Source: Alg239-R122 sp041746135
GTDB taxonomy: Bacteria; Pseudomonadota; Alphaproteobacteria; Sphingomonadales; Sphingomonadaceae
DNA length: 64,000 bases
Assembly (NCBI GenBank): GCA_041746135.1
Contig: JBGTHQ010000031.1
Span: 1 to 64,000, forward strand
Reading direction: 5' to 3'
Shown: positions 53,497 to 62,765 of the stretch, piece by piece
How positions within the stretch are numbered: position 1 is the stretch's first letter
Layout: the number at the start of each line of letters is the position of its first letter
Position numbers and translations under genes: made by a program
The notes under the pieces: model-generated
Databases searched by the model: none
The model's input: the letters and a program-made list of their open reading frames with translations, nothing else
What the model was told of the DNA's origin: nothing

Positions 53497-53694
53497 TCAG
53501 CTGTGACTTAACATCAGCTTTTAAATTTAGCTGGCATATTATCTTTTCGGCAGCATATCATAGATACTGAGATCGCGGTTTTCACAAGCTTCCATTGATT
53601 AGGCGATGACCAAAATAATATTGTAAGAAATCCTCTTTTTTGTTTATAACTTGTTTTAATCCCAACAAACCCTTTCAATCGTCTGCGAACATTT

Positions 53695-54258
53695 ATGAAT
53701 TTTTTCTTCAAGCGCCTGCTTGATATATGCTTGGCTACCTTGCTCGTTATCCCGGCGACGATATTGATCTTTCTTATGTCCTTCTGGATTAAATTGGATA
53801 GCCCCGGGCCATCGATTTTTCGCCAAGTACGTGTCGGCAGAAACCAGAAACATTTCACCATCTACAAACTTCGAACTATGGATTATAACACTGGCGATTG
53901 TGCATCACACGAGGCATCGTCTCTACAAATTACCAAAGTTGGAAAAATATTGAGACGAACTAAAATTGACGAACTGCCGCAAATTTGGTCTATAATATTT
54001 GGGCATATGAGCTTTGTTGGACCCAGACCGTGCCTGCCCATGCAAGTTGAATTGATCAAGGCTCGTGCCGAGAAGGGTGTTTTTTCTGTGTTGCCCGGAA
54101 TTACGGGACCTGCGCAAATCGCCAATGTTGATATGTCTCAGCCTGAGCTACTCGCAAACATTGATGGGCAATATATTGTTGAGCAGTCCCTGTCTCGAGA
54201 TCTGGCTTACATATGGGCTACCGCATTTGGAAAAGGTGCTGGAGATGCAGTTAAATGA
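53695..54258 (+). CDS. Initiating sugar-phosphate transferase (PglC/WbaP-type)
   Basis: A 187-residue polyprenyl-phosphate sugar-1-phosphate transferase of the short, PglC-type group. A single N-terminal membrane helix (about 5-30) is followed by the conserved FRQVRVGRNQKHFTIYKLRTM, the KVGKILRRTKIDELPQIWSII catalytic block and SFVGPRPCLP. It starts repeat-unit assembly by loading a sugar phosphate on undecaprenyl phosphate at the inner membrane. It is the first gene of the surface-polysaccharide cluster after tRNA-Ser and is clearly lower in GC than the chromosome to its left. Confidence 0.92.
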   Translation: MNFFFKRLLDICLATLLVIPATILIFLMSFWIKLDSPGPSIFRQVRVGRNQKHFTIYKLRTMDYNTGDCASHEASSLQITKVGKILRRTKIDELPQIWSIIFGHMSFVGPRPCLPMQVELIKARAEKGVFSVLPGITGPAQIANVDMSQPELLANIDGQYIVEQSLSRDLAYIWATAFGKGAGDAVK

Positions 54259-54395
54259 AACGACAGCCTGCCTCAAAAAGAATTCCCCCTTTTGCTCAGA
54301 CGGGGGGAGGTGTATGATTATTATAGAGTGATCGCATTGGTTGACCTTAATCATATTTTGACTTTTCAAGTCTCGAACTTCTGAGGTTGAGAGGT

Positions 54396-55289
54396 TCAGT
54401 CGTGACTGGTAATCTCTTCATAGCTATTCTTCTTCATTGTCATCAGCATCGCCTCGCTGCGCGAATAACGCGGAGAATAGTTAGTTATTCTTCTGAACAG
54501 ATCATCGCTAAAACGAGATTCATCGATCAAGCTTGCTGATCGACTTTGCAGAGCCAATCTCAAAAGTGGAAAAGTTGCCCTGCCCATATCAAATGTACGG
54601 TTCCCTTTGCCAACACACATCGTCATTAGATTATAAAGCGATTTCGGGCTTATTGGATCATGATCGACATTAATATATGTACCAGACAAGTGTTGTTTCA
54701 ATGCCACCAGAACAGCTTGCGCAAAATTTTCAATAAACATAAAATTACGCGGATTATTTAGCGCGGAAAAAGGTAAGGGAATTCCCAATAATGCTAGTTT
54801 TCTTAGTAAAGAAAATATACCAGAAGCTTTATTCCCATATAAAATAGGTGGACGTAAAATACATATATTAATATTATCACCTTGCGATACACTTTTCAGT
54901 AAGTCGTCACCAGCCTTTTTGGTTTTTCCATAAAAGGTATCAGGCTCCTCTAAACTGTCGGAATGTATGACTTGTCCAGGCTGCGTAGAGCTTTTTATCG
55001 CAGAAACGCTACTTACGTGAATATAGGATTTAAAACCACTATGCCTAAATTTCTCATATAGATCAGCTGGTAAATTAATATTCGTTTTTATGCCTGTTTC
55101 AGTCGAAACGTCTGTGCTACCGGCGCAGTTTATTAAACAATCAAAAGTGGCAAGTGATTCGGGAACAGGACTAGTCAAATCTGCAATATGTTCTCGCTTG
55201 ATCAACTCAACTTCGTGACCTGACTTGACGAGCTCCTGCAAAATAGTGGAACCTACAAAACCGTTTGCTCCCGCGATTGCGACTTTCAT
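54396..55289 (-). CDS. NAD-dependent epimerase/dehydratase (possible 4-ketosugar reductase)
   Basis: A 297-residue extended SDR. The nucleotide motif is GANGFVGS, the catalytic Tyr-Lys is FYGKTKKAG (near residue 122), and Ser lies in HVSSVSA. The protein lacks the long C-terminal part of GalE. Neighbouring a PglC-type transferase, it resembles the WbpV/WreQ-type reductases that reduce UDP-4-keto-6-deoxy-HexNAc to QuiNAc, but plain epimerase activity remains possible. It is on the opposite strand to the rest and very AT-rich. Confidence 0.85.
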   Translation of the reverse strand: MKVAIAGANGFVGSTILQELVKSGHEVELIKREHIADLTSPVPESLATFDCLINCAGSTDVSTETGIKTNINLPADLYEKFRHSGFKSYIHVSSVSAIKSSTQPGQVIHSDSLEEPDTFYGKTKKAGDDLLKSVSQGDNINICILRPPILYGNKASGIFSLLRKLALLGIPLPFSALNNPRNFMFIENFAQAVLVALKQHLSGTYINVDHDPISPKSLYNLMTMCVGKGNRTFDMGRATFPLLRLALQSRSASLIDESRFSDDLFRRITNYSPRYSRSEAMLMTMKKNSYEEITSHD

Positions 55290-55370
55290 CTTATTTTCAA
55301 CACTCTAGTTTATACATTAAGAGTGGCAATCCACACTTTGGAGCCATTAATATAGAAAAGGTAACTTTGT

Positions 55371-56492
55371 TTGTCGATTATTTTAATTAATGGATCGCAT
55401 CCAGACTATTTAATAAACCTCCGAGGCTCATTAATATCGGACCTCGTCAGCAATGGTCATGTAGTTCATGTTACGTCTCCTAATTTGGGTGTGCAAGAAA
55501 TGGAGAGACTAGAGGGGCTGGGCGCAAAAGCCCATAACATAACTCTATCTAGAAGACAGGCAAATCCTTTTTCGGACATTCGGTATTGTTGGCAAATCTT
55601 TCGCATAGTCAAAAAAAATAAGCCTGCACTTGTATTAGGATATACGATTAAACCTAATATCTGGGGAACATTTGCAACAACTTTAGCACGAGTTAACTCT
55701 GCGATCATTATAACTGGATTGGGGTATGCCTTTCTAGATAATAAAGGTTTTAAAAATAAAATTCGTCAAAAGATTGTTCAACTGCTTTATCGTTTAGCAA
55801 CAAATGCCAACAAATTTGTTATTTTCCAAAATATTGATGATCGCGACGATTTTGTCGCAGCCGGTTGTTTGGGCAATCTCGATAAAGTCCGAATAATGAA
55901 CGGATCCGGTGTGAACATGCATCATTTTACCAAGGTGCCACTTCCAGATAAACCGGTATTTCTGATGATTGCTCGCTTGCTTGTGAGCAAAGGCGTAAGG
56001 GAGTATGCGGCGGCTGCGCAACAGGTAATGAAGAAAAACAAAGACACCGTGTTTTTGCTAGCTGGATATATTGATGAAGGTCCAGATTCTATCACGTCTC
56101 AAGAGCTGGAAGAATGGCAAGCAAGAGGCATAAACTACCTCGGTCCGCTTGATGACATTCGCAATGCAATGATAAAAGCCAGTGTTTACGCGCTGCCATC
56201 ATACCGTGAGGGAACACCCCGAACGGTTCTAGAGGCTATGGCAATGGGTCGGCCGATAATAACATCCGATGCACCTGGTTGCAGAGAAACGGTGATAAAT
56301 AATCAAACAGGTTTTCTAGTCCCTGTCAAAAACGCTGATTTGTTGGCAGATGCCATGCTCTTATTAGCGAATAACCGGGCGCTTAGGGAAGAAATGGGTA
56401 AAGCATCATTCCGCTATTGCAGCGAACGCTTTGATGTTCAAAAAGTTAATTCGAAATTGTTGGATGACATTGGATTATCGGCATCTCTTTAG
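55371..56492 (+). CDS. Glycosyltransferase, family 4
   Basis: A 373-residue GT-B fold enzyme, likely starting at TTG 55371 with AAAGG 9 bases upstream. The N-terminal domain opens SIILINGSHPDYLINLRGSLISDLVSNGHVVHV. The C-terminal nucleotide-sugar domain has FLMIARLLVSKGVREYAAAA (the GT4 start), YLGPLDDIR and the EX7E-like SYREGTPRTVLEAMAMGRPIITSDAPGCRETV. It adds a sugar to the growing repeat unit on the cytosolic face; donor and acceptor are unknown. Confidence 0.9.
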   Translation: MSIILINGSHPDYLINLRGSLISDLVSNGHVVHVTSPNLGVQEMERLEGLGAKAHNITLSRRQANPFSDIRYCWQIFRIVKKNKPALVLGYTIKPNIWGTFATTLARVNSAIIITGLGYAFLDNKGFKNKIRQKIVQLLYRLATNANKFVIFQNIDDRDDFVAAGCLGNLDKVRIMNGSGVNMHHFTKVPLPDKPVFLMIARLLVSKGVREYAAAAQQVMKKNKDTVFLLAGYIDEGPDSITSQELEEWQARGINYLGPLDDIRNAMIKASVYALPSYREGTPRTVLEAMAMGRPIITSDAPGCRETVINNQTGFLVPVKNADLLADAMLLLANNRALREEMGKASFRYCSERFDVQKVNSKLLDDIGLSASL

Positions 56493-56602
56493 ATGCTAAA
56501 TTTAATATACAAAAAATTTTGGAAGCTTGCATTAGAAAGCGAGCATGGTCATAGCGGCTTTAATATCAATCCTATTCCCTAGTTTCAGCAAATTAGATAG
56601 AA

Positions 56603-57664
56603 ATGAATATGCCGCTATTACCTCAATGGCTTATTAACGATACCCGCTTAGCCGAAAAGCTTCGGATTTGTAAAGGTACTTGGTTAGTAACCGGCGTGGC
56701 AGGTTTCATAGGTTCCAATTTGCTGGAAACACTTTTAGTGGCGGGGCAGAAAGTACGCGGGCTCGATAACTTTGCCACCGGGCATCGACGAAACTTAGAC
56801 GAAGTCGAGCACAACGTTGGTGCAGAATTATGGAAAAATTTTGAGTTTCTCGAAGGAGACATATGCCAGGCTGAGATATGCAAATTATCAATGCAGAATA
56901 TCAGCTATGTACTCCATCAAGCGGCTCTGGGATCAGTTCCACGCTCCATCGTTGATCCGGTTGCGACAAACAACACCAATATTTCCGGTTTTTTGAATGT
57001 TCTAGAGGCGGCTCGACAAGCTGAAGTTGACAGTTTCGTTTACGCAGCGTCCAGCTCTACTTATGGCGATGATCCTAATCTACCTAAAATCGAAGGCAGA
57101 ATTGGCAATCCTCTGTCACCCTATGCCGTAACTAAATATGTCAATGAGCTTTATGCCAATGTATACACAAGGACTTATGGTTTTAAAGTTAATGGTCTGC
57201 GATATTTTAACGTTTTCGGTGCGCGACAAGACCCGTACGGAGCATATGCTGCCGTCATTCCAAAATGGGCCTCTGCAATGATACGGGGGGATTCAATTGT
57301 GATTAACGGCGATGGACAAACCAGTCGCGATTTTTGCTATATAGCAAATGCGGTTCAGGCAAATTTGAAGGCCGCGCTTTCCCCATTGAAATCGCAAGGC
57401 GGAGTTTACAATGTTGCTATTGGTGAACGCACTAGCTTGAATGAGCTATTTGCAATCATTCGCGAAGATTTAGAGACGCTTCAAATTCCATACAGAAAAA
57501 ATCCCGATTACCAGGACTTTCGCCCGGGGGATGTAATGCATAGTCAAGCTGACATCTCCAAAGCTAATCAAAAATTGGGCTATAGTCCCACACATACAGT
57601 TAGAGATGGTATTAAAGCAGCGATGCCATGGTATGTGAGATTCTTTGCCGATAATAATGCTTAA
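56603..57664 (+). CDS. wbpP: UDP-N-acetylglucosamine/glucosaminuronate C4-epimerase (WbpP/TviC type)
   Basis: A 353-residue extended SDR epimerase. The long N-terminal arm before WLVTGVAGFIGSNLLE is typical of WbpP/TviC. Catalytic Ser lies in YAASSSTYGDDP and Tyr-Lys in SPYAVTKYVNELY. LRYFNVFGARQDPYGAYAAVIPKW and DGQTSRDFCYI are family blocks. WbpP interconverts UDP-GlcNAc and UDP-GalNAc (or the uronates). The next gene is a WbpO-like dehydrogenase, so together they should give UDP-GalNAcA. Confidence 0.92.
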   Translation: MNMPLLPQWLINDTRLAEKLRICKGTWLVTGVAGFIGSNLLETLLVAGQKVRGLDNFATGHRRNLDEVEHNVGAELWKNFEFLEGDICQAEICKLSMQNISYVLHQAALGSVPRSIVDPVATNNTNISGFLNVLEAARQAEVDSFVYAASSSTYGDDPNLPKIEGRIGNPLSPYAVTKYVNELYANVYTRTYGFKVNGLRYFNVFGARQDPYGAYAAVIPKWASAMIRGDSIVINGDGQTSRDFCYIANAVQANLKAALSPLKSQGGVYNVAIGERTSLNELFAIIREDLETLQIPYRKNPDYQDFRPGDVMHSQADISKANQKLGYSPTHTVRDGIKAAMPWYVRFFADNNA

Positions 57665-57690
57665 AATATAGTAAAGAAAATGAGAATGAA

Positions 57691-58968
57691 ATGCCTGAAA
57701 AAATAACGGTACTAGGCCTCGGCTATGTCGGCTTGCCGGTGGCCATTGCACTTGCCCAAAAATTTGAAAATGTAAAAGGTTTTGATATTTCTTCTGACCG
57801 TATCGCGGCTTTACAATCGGGTCATGACTGGACAAATGAAATTGATGATGTGCAGTTGGCAACCTCTTCGTTGCATATTACGGCGGATCCGCAGCTATTG
57901 AGTGATACCAGCTTCTTTATTGTCACCGTTCCGACACCGATTGACAAAGAGAACCGGCCCGATCTCGGTCCGATGCGCAAAAGTTGTGAACTGATAGGCC
58001 CATATTTGCAGAAAAACTCAGTCGTTGTATTTGAATCGACCGTGTATCCTGGTGTTACGGATGATATTTGTGCCCCGATCTTGGAACAGTACTCTGATTT
58101 AATTAGGGGCAAGGATTTTTTCTTGGGCTATTCGCCAGAACGGATAAACCCCGGAGACAAAGTCCATAGATTAGAGAGTATTACTAAGATTGTTTCGGCA
58201 GAAAATGAAGATTCTTTAAAGCGAGTGATAGCAGTATATGGTGCCATTATAGAAGCGGGATTACATGTCGCGCCTACAATAAAGGTCGCAGAGGCCGCCA
58301 AAGTTATCGAAAATACGCAACGCGATCTTAATATTGCTTTGGTTAATGAGCTCGCATTGATTTTTGATTTAATGGATATTGATACTGCCGATGTCTTAAA
58401 GGCAGCGGGAACAAAATGGAATTTCCTTCCATTTACACCCGGGCTGGTTGGCGGGCATTGTATAGGTGTAGATCCTTATTATCTCACGTCAGCAGCAGAA
58501 AAGGTGGGATATAGGCCCGAAGTCATTCTAGCAGGAAGAAGAACTAACAACAGCATTCCAACTTATGTGGCGCAAAAAGCTGTCAAAATGCTTATCTCGG
58601 CTGGTTTCAATCCATCGAGCGCAAAAGTTGGAATACTCGGCCTGACATTTAAACCTAATGTGCCGGATATTCGAAACTCGAAAGTGCCCGAAATCGTGAA
58701 ACAATTTACCGAATTCGGTATTTCCGCAGTCGTTCATGATCCACTTGCGAAACGATCTGACGCACAAGCTGAATATGGAATAAACACTGTCGAGATTGAA
58801 GAAATGCAAAATCTTGATGCTCTTATAGTCGCGGTGGCTCATGATGAATATTGCAACAATATTGCCAAAGTCTCGGCCATGCTGCAACCCCGGGGAGTGT
58901 TGCTTGAAATAATGCCAATCTATGAGGCTGATAATAAACCTCAAAATAGCGGAAGCTGGCGGCTGTAA
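57691..58968 (+). CDS. wbpO: UDP-N-acetyl-hexosamine 6-dehydrogenase (WbpO/TviB type)
   Basis: A 425-residue nucleotide-sugar dehydrogenase. The NAD motif is LGLGYVGLPVAIALAQKF, followed by IVTVPTPID (specific to this family), VVFESTVYPGVTDD, GYSPERINPGD, and the thiohemiacetal Cys in GGHCIGVDPYYLTSAAE. It oxidises the C6 hydroxyl of UDP-GlcNAc or UDP-GalNAc to a carboxylate with two NAD+. It starts 27 bp after wbpP. Confidence 0.95.
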   Translation: MPEKITVLGLGYVGLPVAIALAQKFENVKGFDISSDRIAALQSGHDWTNEIDDVQLATSSLHITADPQLLSDTSFFIVTVPTPIDKENRPDLGPMRKSCELIGPYLQKNSVVVFESTVYPGVTDDICAPILEQYSDLIRGKDFFLGYSPERINPGDKVHRLESITKIVSAENEDSLKRVIAVYGAIIEAGLHVAPTIKVAEAAKVIENTQRDLNIALVNELALIFDLMDIDTADVLKAAGTKWNFLPFTPGLVGGHCIGVDPYYLTSAAEKVGYRPEVILAGRRTNNSIPTYVAQKAVKMLISAGFNPSSAKVGILGLTFKPNVPDIRNSKVPEIVKQFTEFGISAVVHDPLAKRSDAQAEYGINTVEIEEMQNLDALIVAVAHDEYCNNIAKVSAMLQPRGVLLEIMPIYEADNKPQNSGSWRL

Positions 58969-59086
58969 TTTAACGGAATGGACAATTTACAGATACAATA
59001 AGTTTCCTATAAGAGGAATTTTATAGCTGTGGATATCTGCGCTATAGATATATCTCGAATGTTCAGCAAATCCATGGAGAGTATAA

Positions 59087-59638
59087 ATGAACATCGACAA
59101 TACTTACTTGAATGAGGTGAAGGTTATCGCGCCAATACGACATGGCGATAATCGTGGGTGGTTTATGGAAACCTACAGCGAGAAGCAGTTTCGAGAAAAA
59201 GTCAGTGATGTACGGTTTGTACAGGACAACCATAGTAAAAGTTCACTCGCTGGGACATTGCGTGGCCTCCATTTTCAGATCCCACCTTTTGCTCAAGGAA
59301 AACTTGTTAGGTGCGTGTCAGGAAAAATCTGGGATGTGGCAGTCGATCTTAGGAAAAATTCAGCCAATTATGGCAAATGGGCTGCGGCCGAACTTAGCCC
59401 CGAAAACAGCTGTCAATTGTTCGTTCCCGCTGGTTTTGCCCATGGTTTTATTACTTTAGCTGCAGACACTGAAGTCATTTATAAATGTACAGAATATTAC
59501 GACTCCAAAAGTGATGCTGGTATTGCTTGGAATGATCCTGATATTAACCTACCTTGGCCCCTTCCATTGCCGGGTCCCATATTATCCTCCAAAGATGACA
59601 AATTGCCATATTTGAAAAATTTTAGTAATCCCTTCTAA
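59087..59638 (+). CDS. rfbC: dTDP-4-dehydrorhamnose 3,5-epimerase
   Basis: A 183-residue cupin enzyme of the dTDP-L-rhamnose pathway. The signature RGDNRGWFMETYSEKQF-like opening, FVQDNHSKSSLAGTLRGLHFQ (catalytic His), GKIWDVAVDLRKNS and FAHGFITLA are all present, with a Tyr near 130 (EYY). It stands apart from rfbA and rfbB because asnB, on the other strand, lies between them; rfbD is not in the window. Confidence 0.93.
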   Translation: MNIDNTYLNEVKVIAPIRHGDNRGWFMETYSEKQFREKVSDVRFVQDNHSKSSLAGTLRGLHFQIPPFAQGKLVRCVSGKIWDVAVDLRKNSANYGKWAAAELSPENSCQLFVPAGFAHGFITLAADTEVIYKCTEYYDSKSDAGIAWNDPDINLPWPLPLPGPILSSKDDKLPYLKNFSNPF

Positions 59639-59731
59639 CCCTACTGCTCAGTAGACATCACCATGTATCTTCACATTTATTTTAGAAAATGTCTGCATCC
59701 GAAATATAGGATACAATATCTTGATAGTAGG

Positions 59732-61675
59732 CTAATTTGCTTGTAACCAGCTTGCGTACATCAGCACTGGCCATAATTTATGTTCTAAATTCCGAGTCCC
59801 TTTTTGATGCATGTTCCAGAAAGTTTGTATATTAAGCGCATGGAATATTTCATTATTTTGAAAGCTCTCTGAAAATAGCATGCTTTCGGCCCAATCTCGC
59901 AAAGGCCCTCTCAACCAGCTCCCTATGGGAACTCCAAAGCCCATTTTTGGTCGGTCAATTATCTGTTGTGGAACGTGACGGTATAAAAGCTGTCGTAGTA
60001 GCCATTTTGTCTGGCCGCTGCGAATACGAAGTTCTGGCGTTAGCGATAAAGCGAAATTGGCAACATCTGGATCGAGGAAGGGCACGCGAGTTTCCAGTGA
60101 GCAAGCCATGGCTGCGCGGTCCACTTTTGCGAGAATATCGTCCGGCATGTAATGTATACTGTCTAATGCCATCATTCGAGAAACAGGATCCAGTTCTTCC
60201 AGCCATGATATGTCTCGCTCGGCAAAGCTGTCGAGGGTTGCGGAATTTGCTATTATTTCATTATTTCGGAATCCTGGAGAAATAAGTCTTCGATACAAGT
60301 TATCGAGAGATTGCGAAGTAAGTGCCTCAGCAGTTTTGTGTGCCTTGTCGCCAAGTAACTTAACCGTATTGGGCAGGTATTTCTGTCCGAAATGATTAAG
60401 GTGATCAGCAGGCAGCAAAAGCAGTAGTCTTGCAATTATTTTGCGGGCCAAGATTGGAGTAGCCTCCAGTCGTCGCCAGTTGGACTTTACGTAATTATAG
60501 CGATTATAACCACAGAACATCTCGTCCCCAGCGTCGCCGCTAAGCGCGACTGAAACATGTTTGCGGGCAAACTGGCTCAGGAGATAGGTAGGTATCTGTG
60601 AAGAATCGGCAAAAGGCTCTGAATATATAGTACAAAGTTTAGGGATAACTTGCAGAGCGTCTGCAGATGTAACTATCTGTTTTTGATGATCGGTGCCGAG
60701 ATGATCAGCAACACGCTGTGCATCGTCTGCCTCATTGTACAAGACATTATCGAATCCGATCGTGAAAGTCTTCACCGGCTTTAAACTGCGCTGTTGCATT
60801 AAAGCTACAATCAATGAAGAATCAATACCGCCTGATAGGAAGGCACCGAGTGGAACGTCGCTGACAAATTGGCGCTCGACGGCATCGCCAAGCACAGTTT
60901 CTAATCTTTCAATCGCCTGTTCATCTGATCCTGTAAATTTATTTTGTTGTTTCACTGTGGCTTCGTCTTTCAGATTCCACCATTGAATATTTGTTTCCTT
61001 ATCTGAATCTAAATCAAGGACTAACATCGAACCCGGCATCAGCTTTTTTACGCTTTTATAAATCGACCATGGCGCAGGAATATAGAGATGTTGGGTGAGT
61101 AACTGGACAGATTGCGCGTCAATTGCATCGTCAAATGCTGTGTGCTGCTTCAAGGCTGAAAGATCAGATCCAAATAGAAAAACTCTGTTTTTTCCTTTAG
61201 TCTGCCATCCATAATAAAGCGGTTTTTCACCGAATCTATCTCGCCCGAGTGTAAGCTTTTTTGACTTGCGATTCCAAAGGGCGAAAGCAAACATTCCCTT
61301 GCACCGCTTCAGTGTATCCTCAATACCCCATCGCGTAAAACACTGAAGCAAAACTTCGGTGTCGGAATCGCCTCGCCAGCTAATTACCGAACCATTCTGT
61401 TCAAGATTGCTTTTTAATTCTGCAAAATTATATATTTCCCCATTATAAGTGAGAATTAAATTGCCACCTTCCCCCAACATGGGCTGTGCACCTTTTTCAC
61501 TCAATTCCAGAATGGAAAGGCGGCGATGACCCAGTGCTACGCCAATTTCTCTATCCACCCAGTGTCCGGATGCGTCCGGACCGCGAGATCGCATGGCATC
61601 GCTCATCCGCCGGATAGAGCGTTCCATGTCATAGGTATTATGATTGACATCAATAAAACCGGTTATTCCGCACAT
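59732..61675 (-). CDS. asnB: Asparagine-synthetase-type amidotransferase
   Basis: A 647-residue class II glutamine amidotransferase. Cys2 (MCGITGF) is the glutaminase nucleophile, with RGPDASG, HRRLSILE and GEIYNF completing the N-terminal domain (about 1-200). The C-terminal synthetase has LSGGIDSSLI (near 280), ALSGDAGDEMFCGYNRY and LETRVPFLDPDV. In polysaccharide clusters such proteins often amidate uronic acids (as WbpS does), which suits the neighbouring WbpP/WbpO pair; free asparagine synthesis is the alternative. Confidence 0.92.
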   Translation of the reverse strand: MCGITGFIDVNHNTYDMERSIRRMSDAMRSRGPDASGHWVDREIGVALGHRRLSILELSEKGAQPMLGEGGNLILTYNGEIYNFAELKSNLEQNGSVISWRGDSDTEVLLQCFTRWGIEDTLKRCKGMFAFALWNRKSKKLTLGRDRFGEKPLYYGWQTKGKNRVFLFGSDLSALKQHTAFDDAIDAQSVQLLTQHLYIPAPWSIYKSVKKLMPGSMLVLDLDSDKETNIQWWNLKDEATVKQQNKFTGSDEQAIERLETVLGDAVERQFVSDVPLGAFLSGGIDSSLIVALMQQRSLKPVKTFTIGFDNVLYNEADDAQRVADHLGTDHQKQIVTSADALQVIPKLCTIYSEPFADSSQIPTYLLSQFARKHVSVALSGDAGDEMFCGYNRYNYVKSNWRRLEATPILARKIIARLLLLLPADHLNHFGQKYLPNTVKLLGDKAHKTAEALTSQSLDNLYRRLISPGFRNNEIIANSATLDSFAERDISWLEELDPVSRMMALDSIHYMPDDILAKVDRAAMACSLETRVPFLDPDVANFALSLTPELRIRSGQTKWLLRQLLYRHVPQQIIDRPKMGFGVPIGSWLRGPLRDWAESMLFSESFQNNEIFHALNIQTFWNMHQKGTRNLEHKLWPVLMYASWLQAN

Positions 61676-61841
61676 GGGATATCCTCAAGAAAAAAAATCT
61701 GCTTTTTAATTTTATTTCTCATATTGAGGCTACACCCTTTGATTCACTGTCAAGGCTGTTAAAGAAACGCCACATAATCAATCGAATCACTTCAAGATAA
61801 TAGGCATTAATCGCCGCATCGCTAATGTAACAGGACATATC

Positions 61842-62708
61842 ATGCGTAAAGGAATCATACTCGCAGGCGGTTCAGGAACACGTCTTTATCCGGCCACAAA
61901 GGCCCTTAGCAAGCAACTTATGCCCGTATACGATAAACCTATGATATACTACCCGATAGCGACATTGTTGCTGGCAGATATTCGCGAAATTCTGATAATT
62001 ACCACCCCACACGAACAATCCGCATTTCAAGAACTTTTGGGTGATGGCTCCGAATGGGGGGTTACATTCGAATATGCCATTCAATCGGAACCGGCTGGGC
62101 TTGCGCAAGCATTCCATATTGGGGCAGATTTTATCAATGGCAATCCAAGCGCGCTTATTCTGGGTGATAATATATTTTACGGCCACGGTTTGCCGGAATT
62201 GCTCTCGCGAGCGCAAGCGCGAACCCATGGAGCTACAGTATTCGGTTATCATGTAAGCGATCCAGAAAGATATGGTGTCGTCGAATTTGACGATCAACGA
62301 AGAGCTTTGACGATTGAAGAAAAGCCCTTACATCCAAAATCAAACTACGCAGTTACCGGATTGTACTTTTATGACGACAAAGTGGTCAACCTTTCGCATC
62401 AAATCAAGCCATCCGCGCGTGGAGAGCTGGAGATCACAGATCTTAATCGCCTCTATTTGGAAAGCGGTTCGCTAAATGTTGAAATTATGGGCCGTGGATA
62501 TACTTGGCTTGATACGGGTACTCACGAGTCGCTGTTGGAAGCTTCACAATTTACGCATTTGTTGGAAAAACGACAGGGTCAAAAAATATGCTGCCCCGAA
62601 GAAATTGCTTGGAGTAAAGGCTTTATCAGCGACGACAAACTCTTGGAGCTAGCTGGCCCTCTGGAAAAAAGCGGTTATGGTAAATATTTGAAATCGCTAG
62701 TTGCATAG
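61842..62708 (+). CDS. rfbA: Glucose-1-phosphate thymidylyltransferase
   Basis: A 288-residue nucleotidyltransferase making dTDP-glucose. The N-terminal loop GGSGTRLYPATKALSKQLMPVYDKPMIYYP, QSEPAGLAQAF, LGDNIFYGHG and GRGYTWLDTGTHESLLEAS are family hallmarks. It follows AGGA and is the first committed enzyme of the rhamnose or other dTDP-deoxysugar pathway, with rfbB 58 bp downstream. Confidence 0.95.
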   Translation: MRKGIILAGGSGTRLYPATKALSKQLMPVYDKPMIYYPIATLLLADIREILIITTPHEQSAFQELLGDGSEWGVTFEYAIQSEPAGLAQAFHIGADFINGNPSALILGDNIFYGHGLPELLSRAQARTHGATVFGYHVSDPERYGVVEFDDQRRALTIEEKPLHPKSNYAVTGLYFYDDKVVNLSHQIKPSARGELEITDLNRLYLESGSLNVEIMGRGYTWLDTGTHESLLEASQFTHLLEKRQGQKICCPEEIAWSKGFISDDKLLELAGPLEKSGYGKYLKSLVA

Positions 62709-62765
62709 GCCTAGTTAAACAATTTCTCCTGCCTTAAGGCTGTGAATTTATCTGGAGTATCATTC

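Noticed and set aside
53495..53519. CATCAGCT direct repeat as an attachment-site duplication
   Set aside because: Eight bases at 17-bp distance is too short and too close to mark island ends; mentioned only as an oddity.
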